Positions 10,686 through 19,836 of a DNA stretch of 64,000 bases are shown piece after piece. The first letter of the stretch is position 1. Each line of letters opens with the position of its first letter. Origin of the DNA: Planobispora rosea (GTDB lineage Bacteria; Actinomycetota; Actinomycetes; Streptosporangiales; Streptosporangiaceae). The stretch spans positions 1 through 64,000 of the forward strand of contig NZ_BMQP01000003.1 in assembly GCF_014648175.1 (NCBI RefSeq), read 5' to 3'. The notes beneath the pieces are model-generated. The model had not been told where the DNA came from. It did not search any database and saw only the letters and a list, made by a program, of their open reading frames with translations. The position numbers and the translations under genes are program-made.

Positions 10686-12779
10686 ATGGTCAAACCCCCC
10701 AGTCTGGTGAAGGCCCTGGTCGCCGCAGCGATCCTGCTGCCCCTCGGCCTCGCCGCCCAGCCCGCGTCCGCCGAACCTCCCCCCGAACCCGAGCACCCCT
10801 GGCGCCTGGAGCACTGGCCGCAGCAGCAGCCCTGGCAGCAGGACGGGCCCCCGGCCGCGCTGCGGGAGCGCCCGGGCACCCCCGCCCCCATCGATCCGCA
10901 GAACTGGAAGAACCCCGACCACATGACGTGGGCCGACTACGTCAAGCCTCCGGGCACGAACTGGGCCGACCCGGCGGTCCAGGGGTCGGTGCGCACCTTC
11001 CGCGGCGCGCTCGTCCTGCTCGACTACCCCAACCAGCCGTTCGCGGTGACCCAGCCCCGGGGGTCCACGGTCTTCGGCAACCCCAGCGCCGAGGCCCACG
11101 ACATCCCGCGCGACCGGGTCGCCCAGTTCTACAAGGACTTCCTCAACACCCCGAACCAGCTCAACCGGGGGCACACCATCCACGAGTACTGGATGGAGGA
11201 CTCCGGCGGGCGTTACGGCGTCGATCTGACCGCCTTCGGGCCGTACCGGATGCCCGGCAAATCCCACGAGTACGCCATGGAGTTCCAGGCGGGCACCGCC
11301 TGCCCGGCCGGGGACACCTGCAACAGGAACATCCGGACCGACGGGCGCGCGGCGTGGGTCGCCGACGCGGGGCCGGAGGTCCCCGCCGGGTTCGACTTCG
11401 TCTTCTACCTGAGCGCCGGGCAGGACGAGTCGGCGACCTGGCAGGAGTTCGGGCCGATGAAGTTCCCGACGAAAGAGGCGGTGACCGACGAGTTCGGCCC
11501 GCCGGACCCGGCGCTGCCCAACTGGGCCAGGACCCGCTACGTCGAGTGGACCTCCTGGGCCTCGGCCGCCTCCATCTGGCCCAACGCCGGGGGCGGCTCC
11601 TCCGTCCAGGCCGAGAGCTCGGGCCAGAGCGTCTACGCCCACGAGCTCAGCCACATCCTGGGCATCGGCGACAACTACAACAACCCGTACGGAGTCCCGC
11701 CGCGCAGGGCCTACTCCGGCATCTGGGAGATGCTCAGCCGGGGCACCTTCAACGGTCCCGGCGGTCCGCACAGCCGCTGGCTGATCCCGCCCACCGCGGG
11801 CGCCTCGATGGGTGCCCAGCACATGCTCCGCAACAAGATCAAGCTGCAGATGGTCGACGAGAAGAACGTGCTGCGCCTGTCGCGCGAGGCACTCGACGAG
11901 TCCGGCGTGGTGGTCGCCAAGGTGACCGCCCGCGTCGTGCAGCCGGGCGAGAAGGGCCTGTCGGGCGTCAACATCGCCTTCGACACCGGGGACAGGAGCC
12001 CGGCCTGCGACGTCGCCACCGACCCGTTCTGCGACGGCGGCGGCTACGAGAACTACACCGTCGAGGTCGTCGACCGGATGGGCGCCGACTCCTTCACCCC
12101 GGACTCCGGCGTGCTGCTGGCCAAGACCAAGAACGAGGACCGCGCGCCGTTCGAGTGGGTGATCGACGCCAACCCGCAGGACATCGGGATGACCGACTAC
12201 GTCCTGCCGGACGGCACCGCCGTGCCGATCACGATCGGCGACTACCGTCAGCTCTCCGACGCGCTGTTCCACGCGGGCACCGGCTCGGGCAGCGAGTTCG
12301 AGCACGTCGACGAGGCCAACCGCCTGCACTTCTACGTGCTCGACGTGCACCGGGACCGCAGGGGCGTGCTCTCCTACACCGTCGCGATCCGCTCCCTGGA
12401 CGGCGCCGGACCGGCCAGGCGCGGTGTGCGGCTGCTCCCGGCGGCCGGGATCCCCACCGGGAAGGGGTACTCGGCCTGCAGCTTCCCGCTGTTCAACACC
12501 GGCGGGAAGGCCCCGGCCCAGGGGCAGCACCCCGAGGACGTGAGCGCCTACCTGGGCAGCGACGTCTACCGGCTGTCGGCGACCGTCGAGGGGCGCGGCT
12601 GGACGGTCTCGCTCCCGAACGCGCTGGCGTCCGCGGAGGCCGGCCGGCACACGAAGGCGGCGGTCCACGCCCTGCGGGCGCCGGGCGGCAGCCGCCTGGC
12701 CACGGTCACGCTGACCGCCGTCTCCGAGAGCGACCCCTCGAAGACGGCCAGGGCGACCTGCCGGGTGCTCGGCCTGTAG
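10686..12779 (+). CDS. Secreted M6-type zinc metalloprotease
   Basis: A 697-aa secreted endopeptidase. The signal peptide covers about residues 1-29 (LVKALVAAAILLPLGLAAQPASA), followed by a Pro/Gln-rich propeptide. The zinc motif HELSHILGIGD starts at residue 319 and matches HExxHxxGxxD, as in immune-inhibitor-A-like M6 proteases. The C-terminal third is beta-rich and may bind substrate or cell wall. The ATG at 10686 begins a standard signal peptide. It is divergent from the amidohydrolase gene, and a GC-rich palindromic repeat follows it. Confidence 0.9.
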   Translation: MVKPPSLVKALVAAAILLPLGLAAQPASAEPPPEPEHPWRLEHWPQQQPWQQDGPPAALRERPGTPAPIDPQNWKNPDHMTWADYVKPPGTNWADPAVQGSVRTFRGALVLLDYPNQPFAVTQPRGSTVFGNPSAEAHDIPRDRVAQFYKDFLNTPNQLNRGHTIHEYWMEDSGGRYGVDLTAFGPYRMPGKSHEYAMEFQAGTACPAGDTCNRNIRTDGRAAWVADAGPEVPAGFDFVFYLSAGQDESATWQEFGPMKFPTKEAVTDEFGPPDPALPNWARTRYVEWTSWASAASIWPNAGGGSSVQAESSGQSVYAHELSHILGIGDNYNNPYGVPPRRAYSGIWEMLSRGTFNGPGGPHSRWLIPPTAGASMGAQHMLRNKIKLQMVDEKNVLRLSREALDESGVVVAKVTARVVQPGEKGLSGVNIAFDTGDRSPACDVATDPFCDGGGYENYTVEVVDRMGADSFTPDSGVLLAKTKNEDRAPFEWVIDANPQDIGMTDYVLPDGTAVPITIGDYRQLSDALFHAGTGSGSEFEHVDEANRLHFYVLDVHRDRRGVLSYTVAIRSLDGAGPARRGVRLLPAAGIPTGKGYSACSFPLFNTGGKAPAQGQHPEDVSAYLGSDVYRLSATVEGRGWTVSLPNALASAEAGRHTKAAVHALRAPGGSRLATVTLTAVSESDPSKTARATCRVLGL

Positions 12780-12808
12780 CGCCGCCCCCGCCGCACCCGC
12801 CGCACCAC

Positions 12809-12848
12809 GACCGGGCGCCCGGGTCCAGGACCGGGCGCCCGGATCGCG
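12809..12848. repeat. Two 20-bp tandem repeats with GC palindrome
   Basis: Copies at 12809-12828 and 12829-12848 share the first 14 bases and agree at 17 of 20. Each holds the self-complementary CCGGGCGCCCGG and can form a hairpin, so the array may act as terminator between the convergent protease and acyl-CoA dehydrogenase genes. Confidence 0.7.
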
Positions 12849-12854
12849 GCCGGC

Positions 12855-12887
12855 GGCCCAGGTCGCGGCTAGAGGCCCAGGTCGCGG
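12855..12887. repeat. Short tandem duplication over a stop codon
   Basis: GGCCCAGGTCGCGG occurs at 12855-12868 and 12874-12887, offset 19 bp, on either side of the acyl-CoA dehydrogenase stop (CTA at 12869-12871). The outer copy duplicates the sequence for the last codons of the gene. Confidence 0.8.
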
Positions 12888-14014
12888 CCGATGATCTCGC
12901 GCATGATCTCGTTGGACCCGGCCCAGATGCGGGTCACCCGGGCGTCCATCCAGGCGCGGGCGACGCGGTACTCCTTCATGTAGCCGTACCCGCCGTACAG
13001 CTGCACGCAGGCGTCCAGCACCTCGCCCTGCACCTCGGAGGTCCACATCTTGGCCTTGGCCGCGTCGACCGCGCTCAGCTCGCGCTCGGTGTGGGCCGTG
13101 ATGCACTGGTCCAGGAACGCCTGGGAGACCTCGATCTTGGTGACCAGGTCGGCCAGGACGAACTTGTTGTGCTGGAAGGAACCGACGGCCTGACCGAAGG
13201 CCTTGCGCTCGCGGACGTAGACCAGGGTCTCGGCGAGTACGGCCGCCGCGTGCGCCAGGTTCGCCACGGCCGAGCCGAGCCGCTCCTGCGGGAGCCGCTC
13301 CATCATCGCGATGAAGCCCCGGTCGATCTCGCCGATCACGTTCTCTTCGGGAACGCGCACGTTCTCGAAGAACAGCTCGGCGGTGTCGGCCTCCGGCTGG
13401 CCCACCTTGTCCAGCTTGCGGCCCCGGGTGAAGCCCTCCATCCCGGTCTCCACCGCGAACAGCGTGATGCCCTTGGCCTTCTTCTCCGGGCTGGTCCGGG
13501 CGGCGACCACCACCAGGTCGGCGCAGTAGCCGTTGGTGATGAACGTCTTGGAGCCGTTGACGATCCAGTCGGAGCCGTCGCGGACCGCGGTGGTGCGCAG
13601 CGCGGCCAGGTCGGAGCCGCCGCTGGGCTCGGTCATGCCGATGGCCGTGATCATCTCACCGGAGCAGAAACGGGGCAGCCAGCGCTTCTTCTGCTCCTCG
13701 GTGGTCAGCTCCACCAGGTACGGCGCCACCACGTCGTAGTGGATGCCGAGGCTGGAGGAGAGCGCCGCGCTCTGCCCGGACAACTCCTCGCCCAGCACCG
13801 CGTTGAAGCGGTAGTCGCCGGCCGCGCTCCCGCCGTACTCCTCGGGCACCTCCAGTCCGAGGAAACCCTGCCGGCCGGCCTCCAGCCAGACCTCGCGGTC
13901 GATCATCCGGTTCTCGATGAACTCCTCGGCGCGCGGGGCGATGGAGCGGGCGACGAACTCCCGCACCGACTCCCGGAAGGCATCGTGGTCGGGACCGTAG
14001 ATGGTTCGCTTCAT
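12869..14014 (-). CDS. Acyl-CoA dehydrogenase (long-chain type)
   Basis: A 381-aa FAD flavoenzyme oxidising acyl-CoA to 2-enoyl-CoA. Seen in order: the N-terminal helical domain, GMTEPSGGSDLAAL and SKTFITNG of the beta domain, LPQERLGSAVANLAHA (the segment carrying the catalytic Glu in long-chain members), RKAFGQAVGSFQ, YGGYGYMKEY, and IWAGSNEIMREIIGRDL at the FAD-binding end. Length is normal. The ATG at 14014 fits the family; the open frame upstream is non-coding. A TetR-type palindrome lies 12 bp before the start. Confidence 0.93.
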   Translation of the reverse strand: MKRTIYGPDHDAFRESVREFVARSIAPRAEEFIENRMIDREVWLEAGRQGFLGLEVPEEYGGSAAGDYRFNAVLGEELSGQSAALSSSLGIHYDVVAPYLVELTTEEQKKRWLPRFCSGEMITAIGMTEPSGGSDLAALRTTAVRDGSDWIVNGSKTFITNGYCADLVVVAARTSPEKKAKGITLFAVETGMEGFTRGRKLDKVGQPEADTAELFFENVRVPEENVIGEIDRGFIAMMERLPQERLGSAVANLAHAAAVLAETLVYVRERKAFGQAVGSFQHNKFVLADLVTKIEVSQAFLDQCITAHTERELSAVDAAKAKMWTSEVQGEVLDACVQLYGGYGYMKEYRVARAWMDARVTRIWAGSNEIMREIIGRDLGL

Positions 14015-14022
14015 GCCACCGC

Positions 14023-14043
14023 AGCATACCGTCCGGTCGGTAT
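14023..14043 (-). promoter_or_regulatory. TetR-type palindrome overlapping a -10 (acyl-CoA dehydrogenase)
   Basis: TACCGTCCGGTCGGTA (14027-14042) is self-complementary at 14 of 16 positions and extends by one pair on each side. It overlaps TATGCT on the minus strand (14028-14023), which lies 8 bp from the ATG. The shape resembles operators of TetR regulators of actinobacterial acyl-CoA genes; no such regulator is adjacent. Confidence 0.5.
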
Positions 14044-14141
14044 TGATCGCGGACACCCCATTCCGCTTTGCTTCTGGTTGAATGAATCTTGAGATGACAC
14101 ACCGGTCGCGCCGGGGGCGGCGGCCCTCCTCGGGGGTGTGA

Positions 14142-16826
14142 ATGCCCAGGTCACACGTGCCTGACCATCGTGATTCCGCGTCGGACGGCACACCGCGGCG
14201 CCGGGGGCGCTCACTCTCGCTGGCGGGGCCCGCCGTCGCCGGTGTCGCCGCCGCCGTGGCGAGCATCCTGGCCACCTCCCTCGACGTCGTCGAGGACCTG
14301 CCCACCTCGGCCAAGGTCGCCATCACGGTGTTCGCCGCCCTCCTGGTCGGCGTCCTCACCTGGGCCACGGCCGACCGGCGGCACACGCCGTACCAGCTGC
14401 CCTCCGGTCCCGCCTGGCGGCCCCCCGACCAGTGGCCGCCCGTCGTCGAGCACTTCACCGGCCGCGCCGACTCGCTGGCCGAGCTGCGCGAGGTGTTCCG
14501 TGAGCGTCACCGCCCCCGGACCCAGGCGGGCGACGCCCCGCCGCTGGTCATCTCGGTGTACGGCAGGGGCGGGGTGGGCAAGTCCGCGCTGATGACCAGG
14601 TTCGGCGACGAGATCGCCGCCCGGTTCCCCGACGGGCGTCTCTACGCCGACCTGCGCGGCACGGTGGACGCCCCGGTCCGGCCCGAGGAGGTGCTGATCG
14701 GGTTCCTGCGGGCCCTGGGGGTGCCGCTCACCACCGACCCCGGCGGCCCGAGCGAGCTGCGCAAGCTCTGGCTGACCTGGACCAAGGGCCGGCGCATCCT
14801 GATCGGCCTGGACAACGCGCACGACGGCGACCAGATCCAGGACCTGATCCCGGCCGAGGCGGGGTGCGTGGTCATGGTCACCTCGCGGCACCCGCTGTTC
14901 CTGCTCAACGCCTACGACACCCAGCTGCCGGTGTTCAGCGAGGAGCAGGGCGTGACACTGCTGTCCCGGCTGGCCCGGGACGACCGGGTCGAGGCGGACC
15001 CGGAGGCCGCGCGGGAGATCGTGCGCATGTGCGACCGCCTGCCGCTGGCGATCAGCATCTGCGGGGGACGCCTGGCCACCCGGAGGAACTGGTCGCTGCG
15101 CGAGCTGGCCGACCGGCTCAGCGACGAGCGCCGCCGCCTGGACCAGCTGGAGGTGGCCCGCAGACTCGACCTGAGCGTACGGGCCTCCCTCCAGCTCAGC
15201 TACGACGACTGCACCGGCATCCAGCGCCGCCTGCTGCGCATGCTCAGCCTGCTCACCGCCCCGGACGTGCCGGGCTGGGTGGCCGGCGAGCTGCTGGCCA
15301 CCTCCGAGCTGGACGGCGTCGACCAGCTGGAGTCGCTCATCGACGCCCAGCTCGCGGAGTCCTCCGGTGTCGACCTCTCCGGCGCCCGGCGCTACCGGCT
15401 GCACGACCTGGTCCGGATCTTCGCCCGGGAGCCGGCGGACGGCGAGGACGCCGACGGCCGCGGCCGGGCCGCCGTCGAACGGGTGCTGTCCGGCTACCGC
15501 CGCCGCGCCGAGGACAAGGCCATGGCCCGCTGGCCGCAGGACTGGGGGCGCAGCGGTCGCAGGGCCGGTGACGAGGCCGGTGACGAGGTCGGGGAGGACG
15601 CCGGTCCCGGCGTCCTGGAGGCGTTCGGGGAGGACGCCGACGACCCGGCCGCGGGCGGCGGCACGGCCGCCGTCATGCCGGTGGCGCGGGCGCAGACGGA
15701 GGCGGCCGACTGGCTCAACGCCGAGCGGCTGACCCTGATCGCGATGATCGACCAGGCCCGCAGCCTGAAGATGTGGGAGCTGGCGTGGGGCCTGGGCCGG
15801 GCCTTCTGCTCGTTGTGCCACTCGATGCGCGCCTACTGGTCCGACTGGCGGGCGGTCGCCGAGATCGTGTGCGAGGCCGCCGAGCGGATGGGGGACCCGC
15901 GGGCCCTGGGCATCGCGCTGCTGGACCGGGCCGCCGTGACCGGCGGGCAGGGCGGCCGCAGGACCGCCGGGGAGGACGCCGAGCGGGCACTGGTCGCCTT
16001 CACCGAGCTGGACGAGCCCTGGTGGGCCGCGCGGGCCATGCGGGCGGTCGGCATGACGCTGTTCAACGACGGGAACATCGACCGGGCGCAGGGCTACCTC
16101 ATCGGGGCGATCAAGGCGTTCAAGGACGAGAAGGACACCTGGTGGGCGGCGAGGACCCAGCGCAACCTGGCCGAGCTCCGGCTCGCCCAGCGCCGGCCGG
16201 AGGAGGCCCGGGAGCTTCTGGAGGACGCCCTCCTGGTCTTCAAACGCGACCGCAACCGCTACTCCGAGGCGCAGACTCTGCGTGTCTACGGCGAAGTCCT
16301 CGGCGCCATCGCGCGGGACCTGCTCGCCCGCGGGGAGACCCGGGCCGCCCGCGATCACTTCGCCAAGGCCGAGTTCATCCTCAACCGCGCCGCCGACCGG
16401 TTCCGGCTCCGCGGCGAGCTATGGGAGCAGGCCAGGTGCCTGCGGGCCGCGGGAGGGCTCGGCAACCCGGCCAACGGCCTGGCCGAGCTGGAGCACGTGC
16501 GCCGGGCAGGGGAGATCCTGACCGCGCTGGGCGACTCGTGGGGCGTGGCGCGGGTGGAACTCGCCGAGGGGCGCGCCCATGCCAGGCTGGGCCGGGTCAC
16601 CGAGGCCGAGGAGGCCCTCCTGCGGGCCGTGCGCGCCTTCGAGGACCTGGGCGACCAGTGGTGGACGGCCCGGAGCCTGCGCTATCTCGGGGAGACGCAC
16701 CTGGAGGCGGGCGACAAGGGCCGGGCGGTCGACCCGCTGGTCCGGGCCCAGGACATCTACCGCACCCTGGGCAACCTCTCGGGCATGAGCCGTACCCTGG
16801 ACCTGCTGAAGCGCGCCCGGGAGTGA
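14142..16826 (+). CDS. Membrane-anchored NB-ARC ATPase with TPR repeats
   Basis: An 894-aa STAND protein. Two hydrophobic helices (about 27-46 and 57-76) would anchor it in the membrane. The NB-ARC ATPase follows with Walker A GRGGVGKSAL (141-150), RRILIGLDNAHD and the CDRLPLAISICGGRLA segment, then a winged-helix-like region and C-terminal TPR-like helices from about residue 520. No DNA-binding domain is seen, unlike AfsR/SARP regulators. The output is unknown; membrane-tethered signalling is inferred. A terminator hairpin follows directly. Confidence 0.85.
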   Translation: MPRSHVPDHRDSASDGTPRRRGRSLSLAGPAVAGVAAAVASILATSLDVVEDLPTSAKVAITVFAALLVGVLTWATADRRHTPYQLPSGPAWRPPDQWPPVVEHFTGRADSLAELREVFRERHRPRTQAGDAPPLVISVYGRGGVGKSALMTRFGDEIAARFPDGRLYADLRGTVDAPVRPEEVLIGFLRALGVPLTTDPGGPSELRKLWLTWTKGRRILIGLDNAHDGDQIQDLIPAEAGCVVMVTSRHPLFLLNAYDTQLPVFSEEQGVTLLSRLARDDRVEADPEAAREIVRMCDRLPLAISICGGRLATRRNWSLRELADRLSDERRRLDQLEVARRLDLSVRASLQLSYDDCTGIQRRLLRMLSLLTAPDVPGWVAGELLATSELDGVDQLESLIDAQLAESSGVDLSGARRYRLHDLVRIFAREPADGEDADGRGRAAVERVLSGYRRRAEDKAMARWPQDWGRSGRRAGDEAGDEVGEDAGPGVLEAFGEDADDPAAGGGTAAVMPVARAQTEAADWLNAERLTLIAMIDQARSLKMWELAWGLGRAFCSLCHSMRAYWSDWRAVAEIVCEAAERMGDPRALGIALLDRAAVTGGQGGRRTAGEDAERALVAFTELDEPWWAARAMRAVGMTLFNDGNIDRAQGYLIGAIKAFKDEKDTWWAARTQRNLAELRLAQRRPEEARELLEDALLVFKRDRNRYSEAQTLRVYGEVLGAIARDLLARGETRAARDHFAKAEFILNRAADRFRLRGELWEQARCLRAAGGLGNPANGLAELEHVRRAGEILTALGDSWGVARVELAEGRAHARLGRVTEAEEALLRAVRAFEDLGDQWWTARSLRYLGETHLEAGDKGRAVDPLVRAQDIYRTLGNLSGMSRTLDLLKRARE

Positions 16827-16849
16827 ACCCGGCCCCTCAGCGGCCGGGT
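16827..16849. terminator. Hairpin between convergent genes
   Basis: ACCCGGCC (16827-16834) pairs with GGCCGGGT (16842-16849) over a 7-nt loop immediately after the NB-ARC stop. It overlaps the last codons of the minus-strand membrane protein gene, so it can serve both. Confidence 0.65.
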
Positions 16850-17718
16850 CCTTGGGCGCCCATCAGATGTCCGGCGGCCCGGCGGGCCCCCTCCATGCTC
16901 TCCGTGAACAGGTCGCGGATCCGCTGCGCCTGGGCGGTCAGCTCCCGCAGGTGCGGTACGGCGAGGTCGTCGCCCGCCGTCTCGGCGACCAGTTCCTCGT
17001 ACTGCGGGGCCCGCTCGCTCAGCTGCTCCAGCTGCCGGTAGGAGTGGTAGACCTCGTCGGCCCTGCGGACCTGGGCGGCGTAGTCCTCCAGGGCCCGGAC
17101 CCGCCGGGTCAGGGACCGGGCGGCGGTCTCCAGCGCCGTGGAGTAGGGGGCGAACGCCTCGGCCACCTCGGGCGGGGGCACGCCCGGGACGATCCTGCGG
17201 TGCTCGGCCCGCATGGCCGAGAGCCGGGCCAGCTTCGTCGCGAGCTGCCAGATCTGGTCGGGCAGTGTCACCGCGTTGTCGATGGTGTCGAGCAGACCGG
17301 CGCGGTTGACGCGGGAGGTGAGGACCGTGTCGGCGGCGTCCTGCGCGCGCCGCAGCAGCGTGCCGCAGCCGGTGTCGAGGTCCTCGGGCAGGACGAACCG
17401 GTTGGCGTGGTCGATGGCCGTCCGCATCCGGCGCCGTTCCCGCCGGGCCTCGGGATCGGCGGTCAGCCGGCGCGTCCCGGTGAACAGGAGGATGACGACC
17501 AGGATCGTGAGCATGCCGGCGAAGCCGGTCAGCGCCAGGATGAGGACCAGGAACGCGGCGGTCGAGAACACCTTGGCCGGGTCGGGTCCCCGGGCGGAGG
17601 GGATGTCGCCCATCCGGACCGCCCGGAGCGTCTCGGGGGCGGAACGCAGCACGGAAGAGATCGGTCCGGGGAGGGCGGGATCGACGACCAGGCGAGGGGA
17701 GCGGTTGTGCGGGCTCAC
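16837..17718 (-). CDS. Membrane protein with helical cytoplasmic tail, unknown function
   Basis: A 293-aa protein with a soluble Pro-rich N-terminus, one hydrophobic stretch at about residues 51-80 (one long helix or a tight hairpin), then a long helical region rich in Arg, Glu and Leu with heptad-like spacing (ETAARSLTRRVRALEDYAAQVRRADEVYHSYRQLEQL starting about 190). I do not recognise the family. It converges on the membrane-anchored NB-ARC gene, which may hint at a shared membrane process, but there is no direct evidence. Confidence 0.7.
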   Translation of the reverse strand: MSPHNRSPRLVVDPALPGPISSVLRSAPETLRAVRMGDIPSARGPDPAKVFSTAAFLVLILALTGFAGMLTILVVILLFTGTRRLTADPEARRERRRMRTAIDHANRFVLPEDLDTGCGTLLRRAQDAADTVLTSRVNRAGLLDTIDNAVTLPDQIWQLATKLARLSAMRAEHRRIVPGVPPPEVAEAFAPYSTALETAARSLTRRVRALEDYAAQVRRADEVYHSYRQLEQLSERAPQYEELVAETAGDDLAVPHLRELTAQAQRIRDLFTESMEGARRAAGHLMGAQGPGR

Positions 17719-17874
17719 GCGGCCTCCTCACGGTATGAGACGCGCGACATCGCCGTATGCTTCCCACTTTTTATCACTCTGAGCGTTATCGGGGTTTTTA
17801 GGACACAAGACGGAGAAATCGCGATTTGCGGTAGTGCGTACCCGCCGTTAACTGTGAGGCCATATATCGGTGTA

Positions 17875-17880
17875 TAGACT
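17875..17880 (+). promoter_or_regulatory. -10 placed for a leaderless start (tyrosine phosphatase)
   Basis: TAGACT ends 6 bp before the GTG at 17886 (ATG at 17889), and no ribosome site is present. This is the spacing of leaderless actinobacterial promoters. No strong -35 is seen. Confidence 0.5.
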
Positions 17881-17885
17881 CAACC

Positions 17886-18713
17886 GTGATGAACGACTTC
17901 ACGCGATGGATTGATCTTGAAGGCGCCGTCAACGTGCGCGACCTCGGAGGGCTCGCCACGGTGGACGGCGGGACCACGCGTTTCGGCCGGGTGTACCGGT
18001 CGGACAACCTGCAGGGCCTGACCGAGAGGGACGTCGAGCGGCTCGTCGACGAGCTCAAGCTCCGGCACGTCATCGACCTGCGCTCCGGCCCCGAGGTGTC
18101 CCTGGAGGGCCCCGGCCCGCTCACCCGCGTCCCCGAGGTGACCGTCCACCACCACACGTTCTTCGCCGAGGGCGGCCGGTACACCGACGTCGACGCCGAC
18201 ACCGGTGACATCGGCGGCACGGCCGGCGGGATCGACGCCGACAAGGTGCTGCCCTGGCAGAGGCGGGCCGAGGAGGACGCGGCCGAGCTCCGGGTCACCG
18301 GCTTCTACTACGGCTACCTGCGTGACCGCCCCGACTCCGTGGTGGCCGCCCTGCGCGCGATGGCCTCGGACGACGGCGCGTCCATCGTGCACTGCGCGGC
18401 GGGCAAGGATCGCACCGGCGTCGTCTGCGCCCTCGCCCTGGAGGTCGCCGGGGCCACCCGCGAGGCCATCGTCGCCGACTACGTCGCCACCGGTGAGCGC
18501 ATCGAGGCCATCCTGGCCCGGCTGCGCGCCAGCTCCACCTACCGCGACGACCTCGACACCCGCACCGCCGACGAGCACAGCCCGCGGCGCGAGTACATCG
18601 AGCAGTTCCTCCGGGTGCTGGACGAGCGCTTCGGCGGTCCCCTGGAGTGGCTCGCGGCCCAGGGCTGGACCGCCGCCGACTCCGAGGCGCTGAGGTCCCG
18701 CCTGCGCGACTGA
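17886..18713 (+). CDS. Tyrosine/dual-specificity protein phosphatase
   Basis: A 275-aa cytoplasmic phosphatase of the bacterial Y_phosphatase3 group. The P-loop HCAAGKDRTG gives Cys170 and Arg176 (CX5R), followed by the Lys-Asp signature of the lipid/tyrosine phosphatases related to mycobacterial PtpB. The N-terminal NVRDLGGLATVDGG and RVYRSDNL are family hallmarks. GTG17886 is followed at once by ATG17889; either may be used. The partner kinase or lipid is unknown. A 17-bp tandem repeat covers the stop codon. Confidence 0.9.
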   Translation: MMNDFTRWIDLEGAVNVRDLGGLATVDGGTTRFGRVYRSDNLQGLTERDVERLVDELKLRHVIDLRSGPEVSLEGPGPLTRVPEVTVHHHTFFAEGGRYTDVDADTGDIGGTAGGIDADKVLPWQRRAEEDAAELRVTGFYYGYLRDRPDSVVAALRAMASDDGASIVHCAAGKDRTGVVCALALEVAGATREAIVADYVATGERIEAILARLRASSTYRDDLDTRTADEHSPRREYIEQFLRVLDERFGGPLEWLAAQGWTAADSEALRSRLRD

Positions 18714-18740
18714 CCGGCGGGAGCGACTGACCGGCGGGAG
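18707..18740. repeat. Exact 17-bp tandem duplication spanning a stop codon
   Basis: CGACTGACCGGCGGGAG occurs twice in direct succession (18707-18723, 18724-18740). The first copy contains the phosphatase TGA at 18711-18713. Confidence 0.95.
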
Positions 18741-18762
18741 CGCAGCGAGAGCCGTGTCCCCG

Positions 18763-19827
18763 CTAGAGCGAGACGGTCGTGCCCTCGGCGGCGGAGCGGC
18801 GGGCGGCCTCCAGGACGGTGAGGGCCTCGACGACCTCCTCGGGGGCGACCGGCGGCGCTCCGCCCTCGCGGAGGGCGGCGACCACGGCCCGGTAGAACTC
18901 CAGGTAGGCGCCCGGCTCGGTGGGGACCCGGTGGCCGGCCTCGTCGGTGCCCAGCACGCCCCAGCGGTCCCGCGGGTCATCGCCGAAACCGGGCGAGTCC
19001 GGGGTGAGGCCCGCGCGCAGGCGGTCCTCCTGGACGTCCAGGCCGTACTTCACGTAGGCGGCCTGCGTGCCCAGAACCCGGAAGCGCGGCCCGAGCTGCG
19101 GGGTCACCGCGCTCATCCAGAGGTGGGAGCGGGCGCCGCCCGCGTGGGTGAGGGCGATGAACGTGTCGTCGTCGGAGACGACCCCGGCGCGGCGGACGTC
19201 CGACTCGGCGTAGACCGCGGTGACCGGGCCCAGCAGGCGCAGCGCCTGGTCCACCAGGTGGCTGCCGAGGTCGTACAGCAGGCCGCCGACCTCGGCCGCG
19301 CCGCCCATCTCGCGCCAGCCGCCCTTGGGGACGGGCCGCCACCGCTCGAACCGGGACTCCAGCCGGTTCACGGTGCCGAGCTCGCCGGAGGCGACCAGCC
19401 GTTCGATCGTCAGGAAGTCGCCGTCCCAGCGGCGGTTCTGGAAGACGGTGAGCATCAGCCCGCGATCACGCGCCAGCTCGGCCAGGCCGCGGGCCTCCTG
19501 CGCGGTCGCCGCCAGCGGCTTGTCCACCACCACCGGCAGGCCCGCCTCCAGGGCGGCCGTGGCCAGCGGGACATGGGTGCGGTTGGGGGAGGCGACCACC
19601 ACCAGGTCCACGCTCTCCCACAACTCGGCGGCGTCGGCGACCGGCCGCGCGCCGTACCGGGACGACACCTCGGCGGCGCGTCCCGGGTCGCCGGTCACCA
19701 CGGCGGACAACTTCAGGCCGGGTGTGGCGGCGATCAGCGGGGCGTGGAAGAACGCCCCGGCCACGCCGTACCCGATCAGGCCGACACGGAGCTCGGGCTG
19801 ATCGGAATGATCGTTCAAATCGGTCAT
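18763..19827 (-). CDS. Gfo/Idh/MocA-family NAD(P)-dependent oxidoreductase
   Basis: A 354-aa sugar or polyol dehydrogenase-like enzyme. The N-terminal Rossmann fold has VGLIGYGVAGAFFHAPLI (about 14-31), ASPNRTHVPLA and the EKP-type loop as VVVDKPLAAT (about 98-107). The C-terminal alpha/beta domain carries GGLLYDLGSHLVDQALRLLG. Substrate cannot be told. It starts 9 bp after the PAC2 gene on the same strand, so they form a two-gene operon. Confidence 0.9.
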   Translation of the reverse strand: MTDLNDHSDQPELRVGLIGYGVAGAFFHAPLIAATPGLKLSAVVTGDPGRAAEVSSRYGARPVADAAELWESVDLVVVASPNRTHVPLATAALEAGLPVVVDKPLAATAQEARGLAELARDRGLMLTVFQNRRWDGDFLTIERLVASGELGTVNRLESRFERWRPVPKGGWREMGGAAEVGGLLYDLGSHLVDQALRLLGPVTAVYAESDVRRAGVVSDDDTFIALTHAGGARSHLWMSAVTPQLGPRFRVLGTQAAYVKYGLDVQEDRLRAGLTPDSPGFGDDPRDRWGVLGTDEAGHRVPTEPGAYLEFYRAVVAALREGGAPPVAPEEVVEALTVLEAARRSAAEGTTVSL

Positions 19828-19836
19828 TTCGGTATT

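Noticed and set aside
10928..14092. Plus-strand open frame of 1054 codons
   Set aside because: Shadow of the M6 protease and acyl-CoA dehydrogenase genes; low-complexity Arg/Gly/Pro translation.
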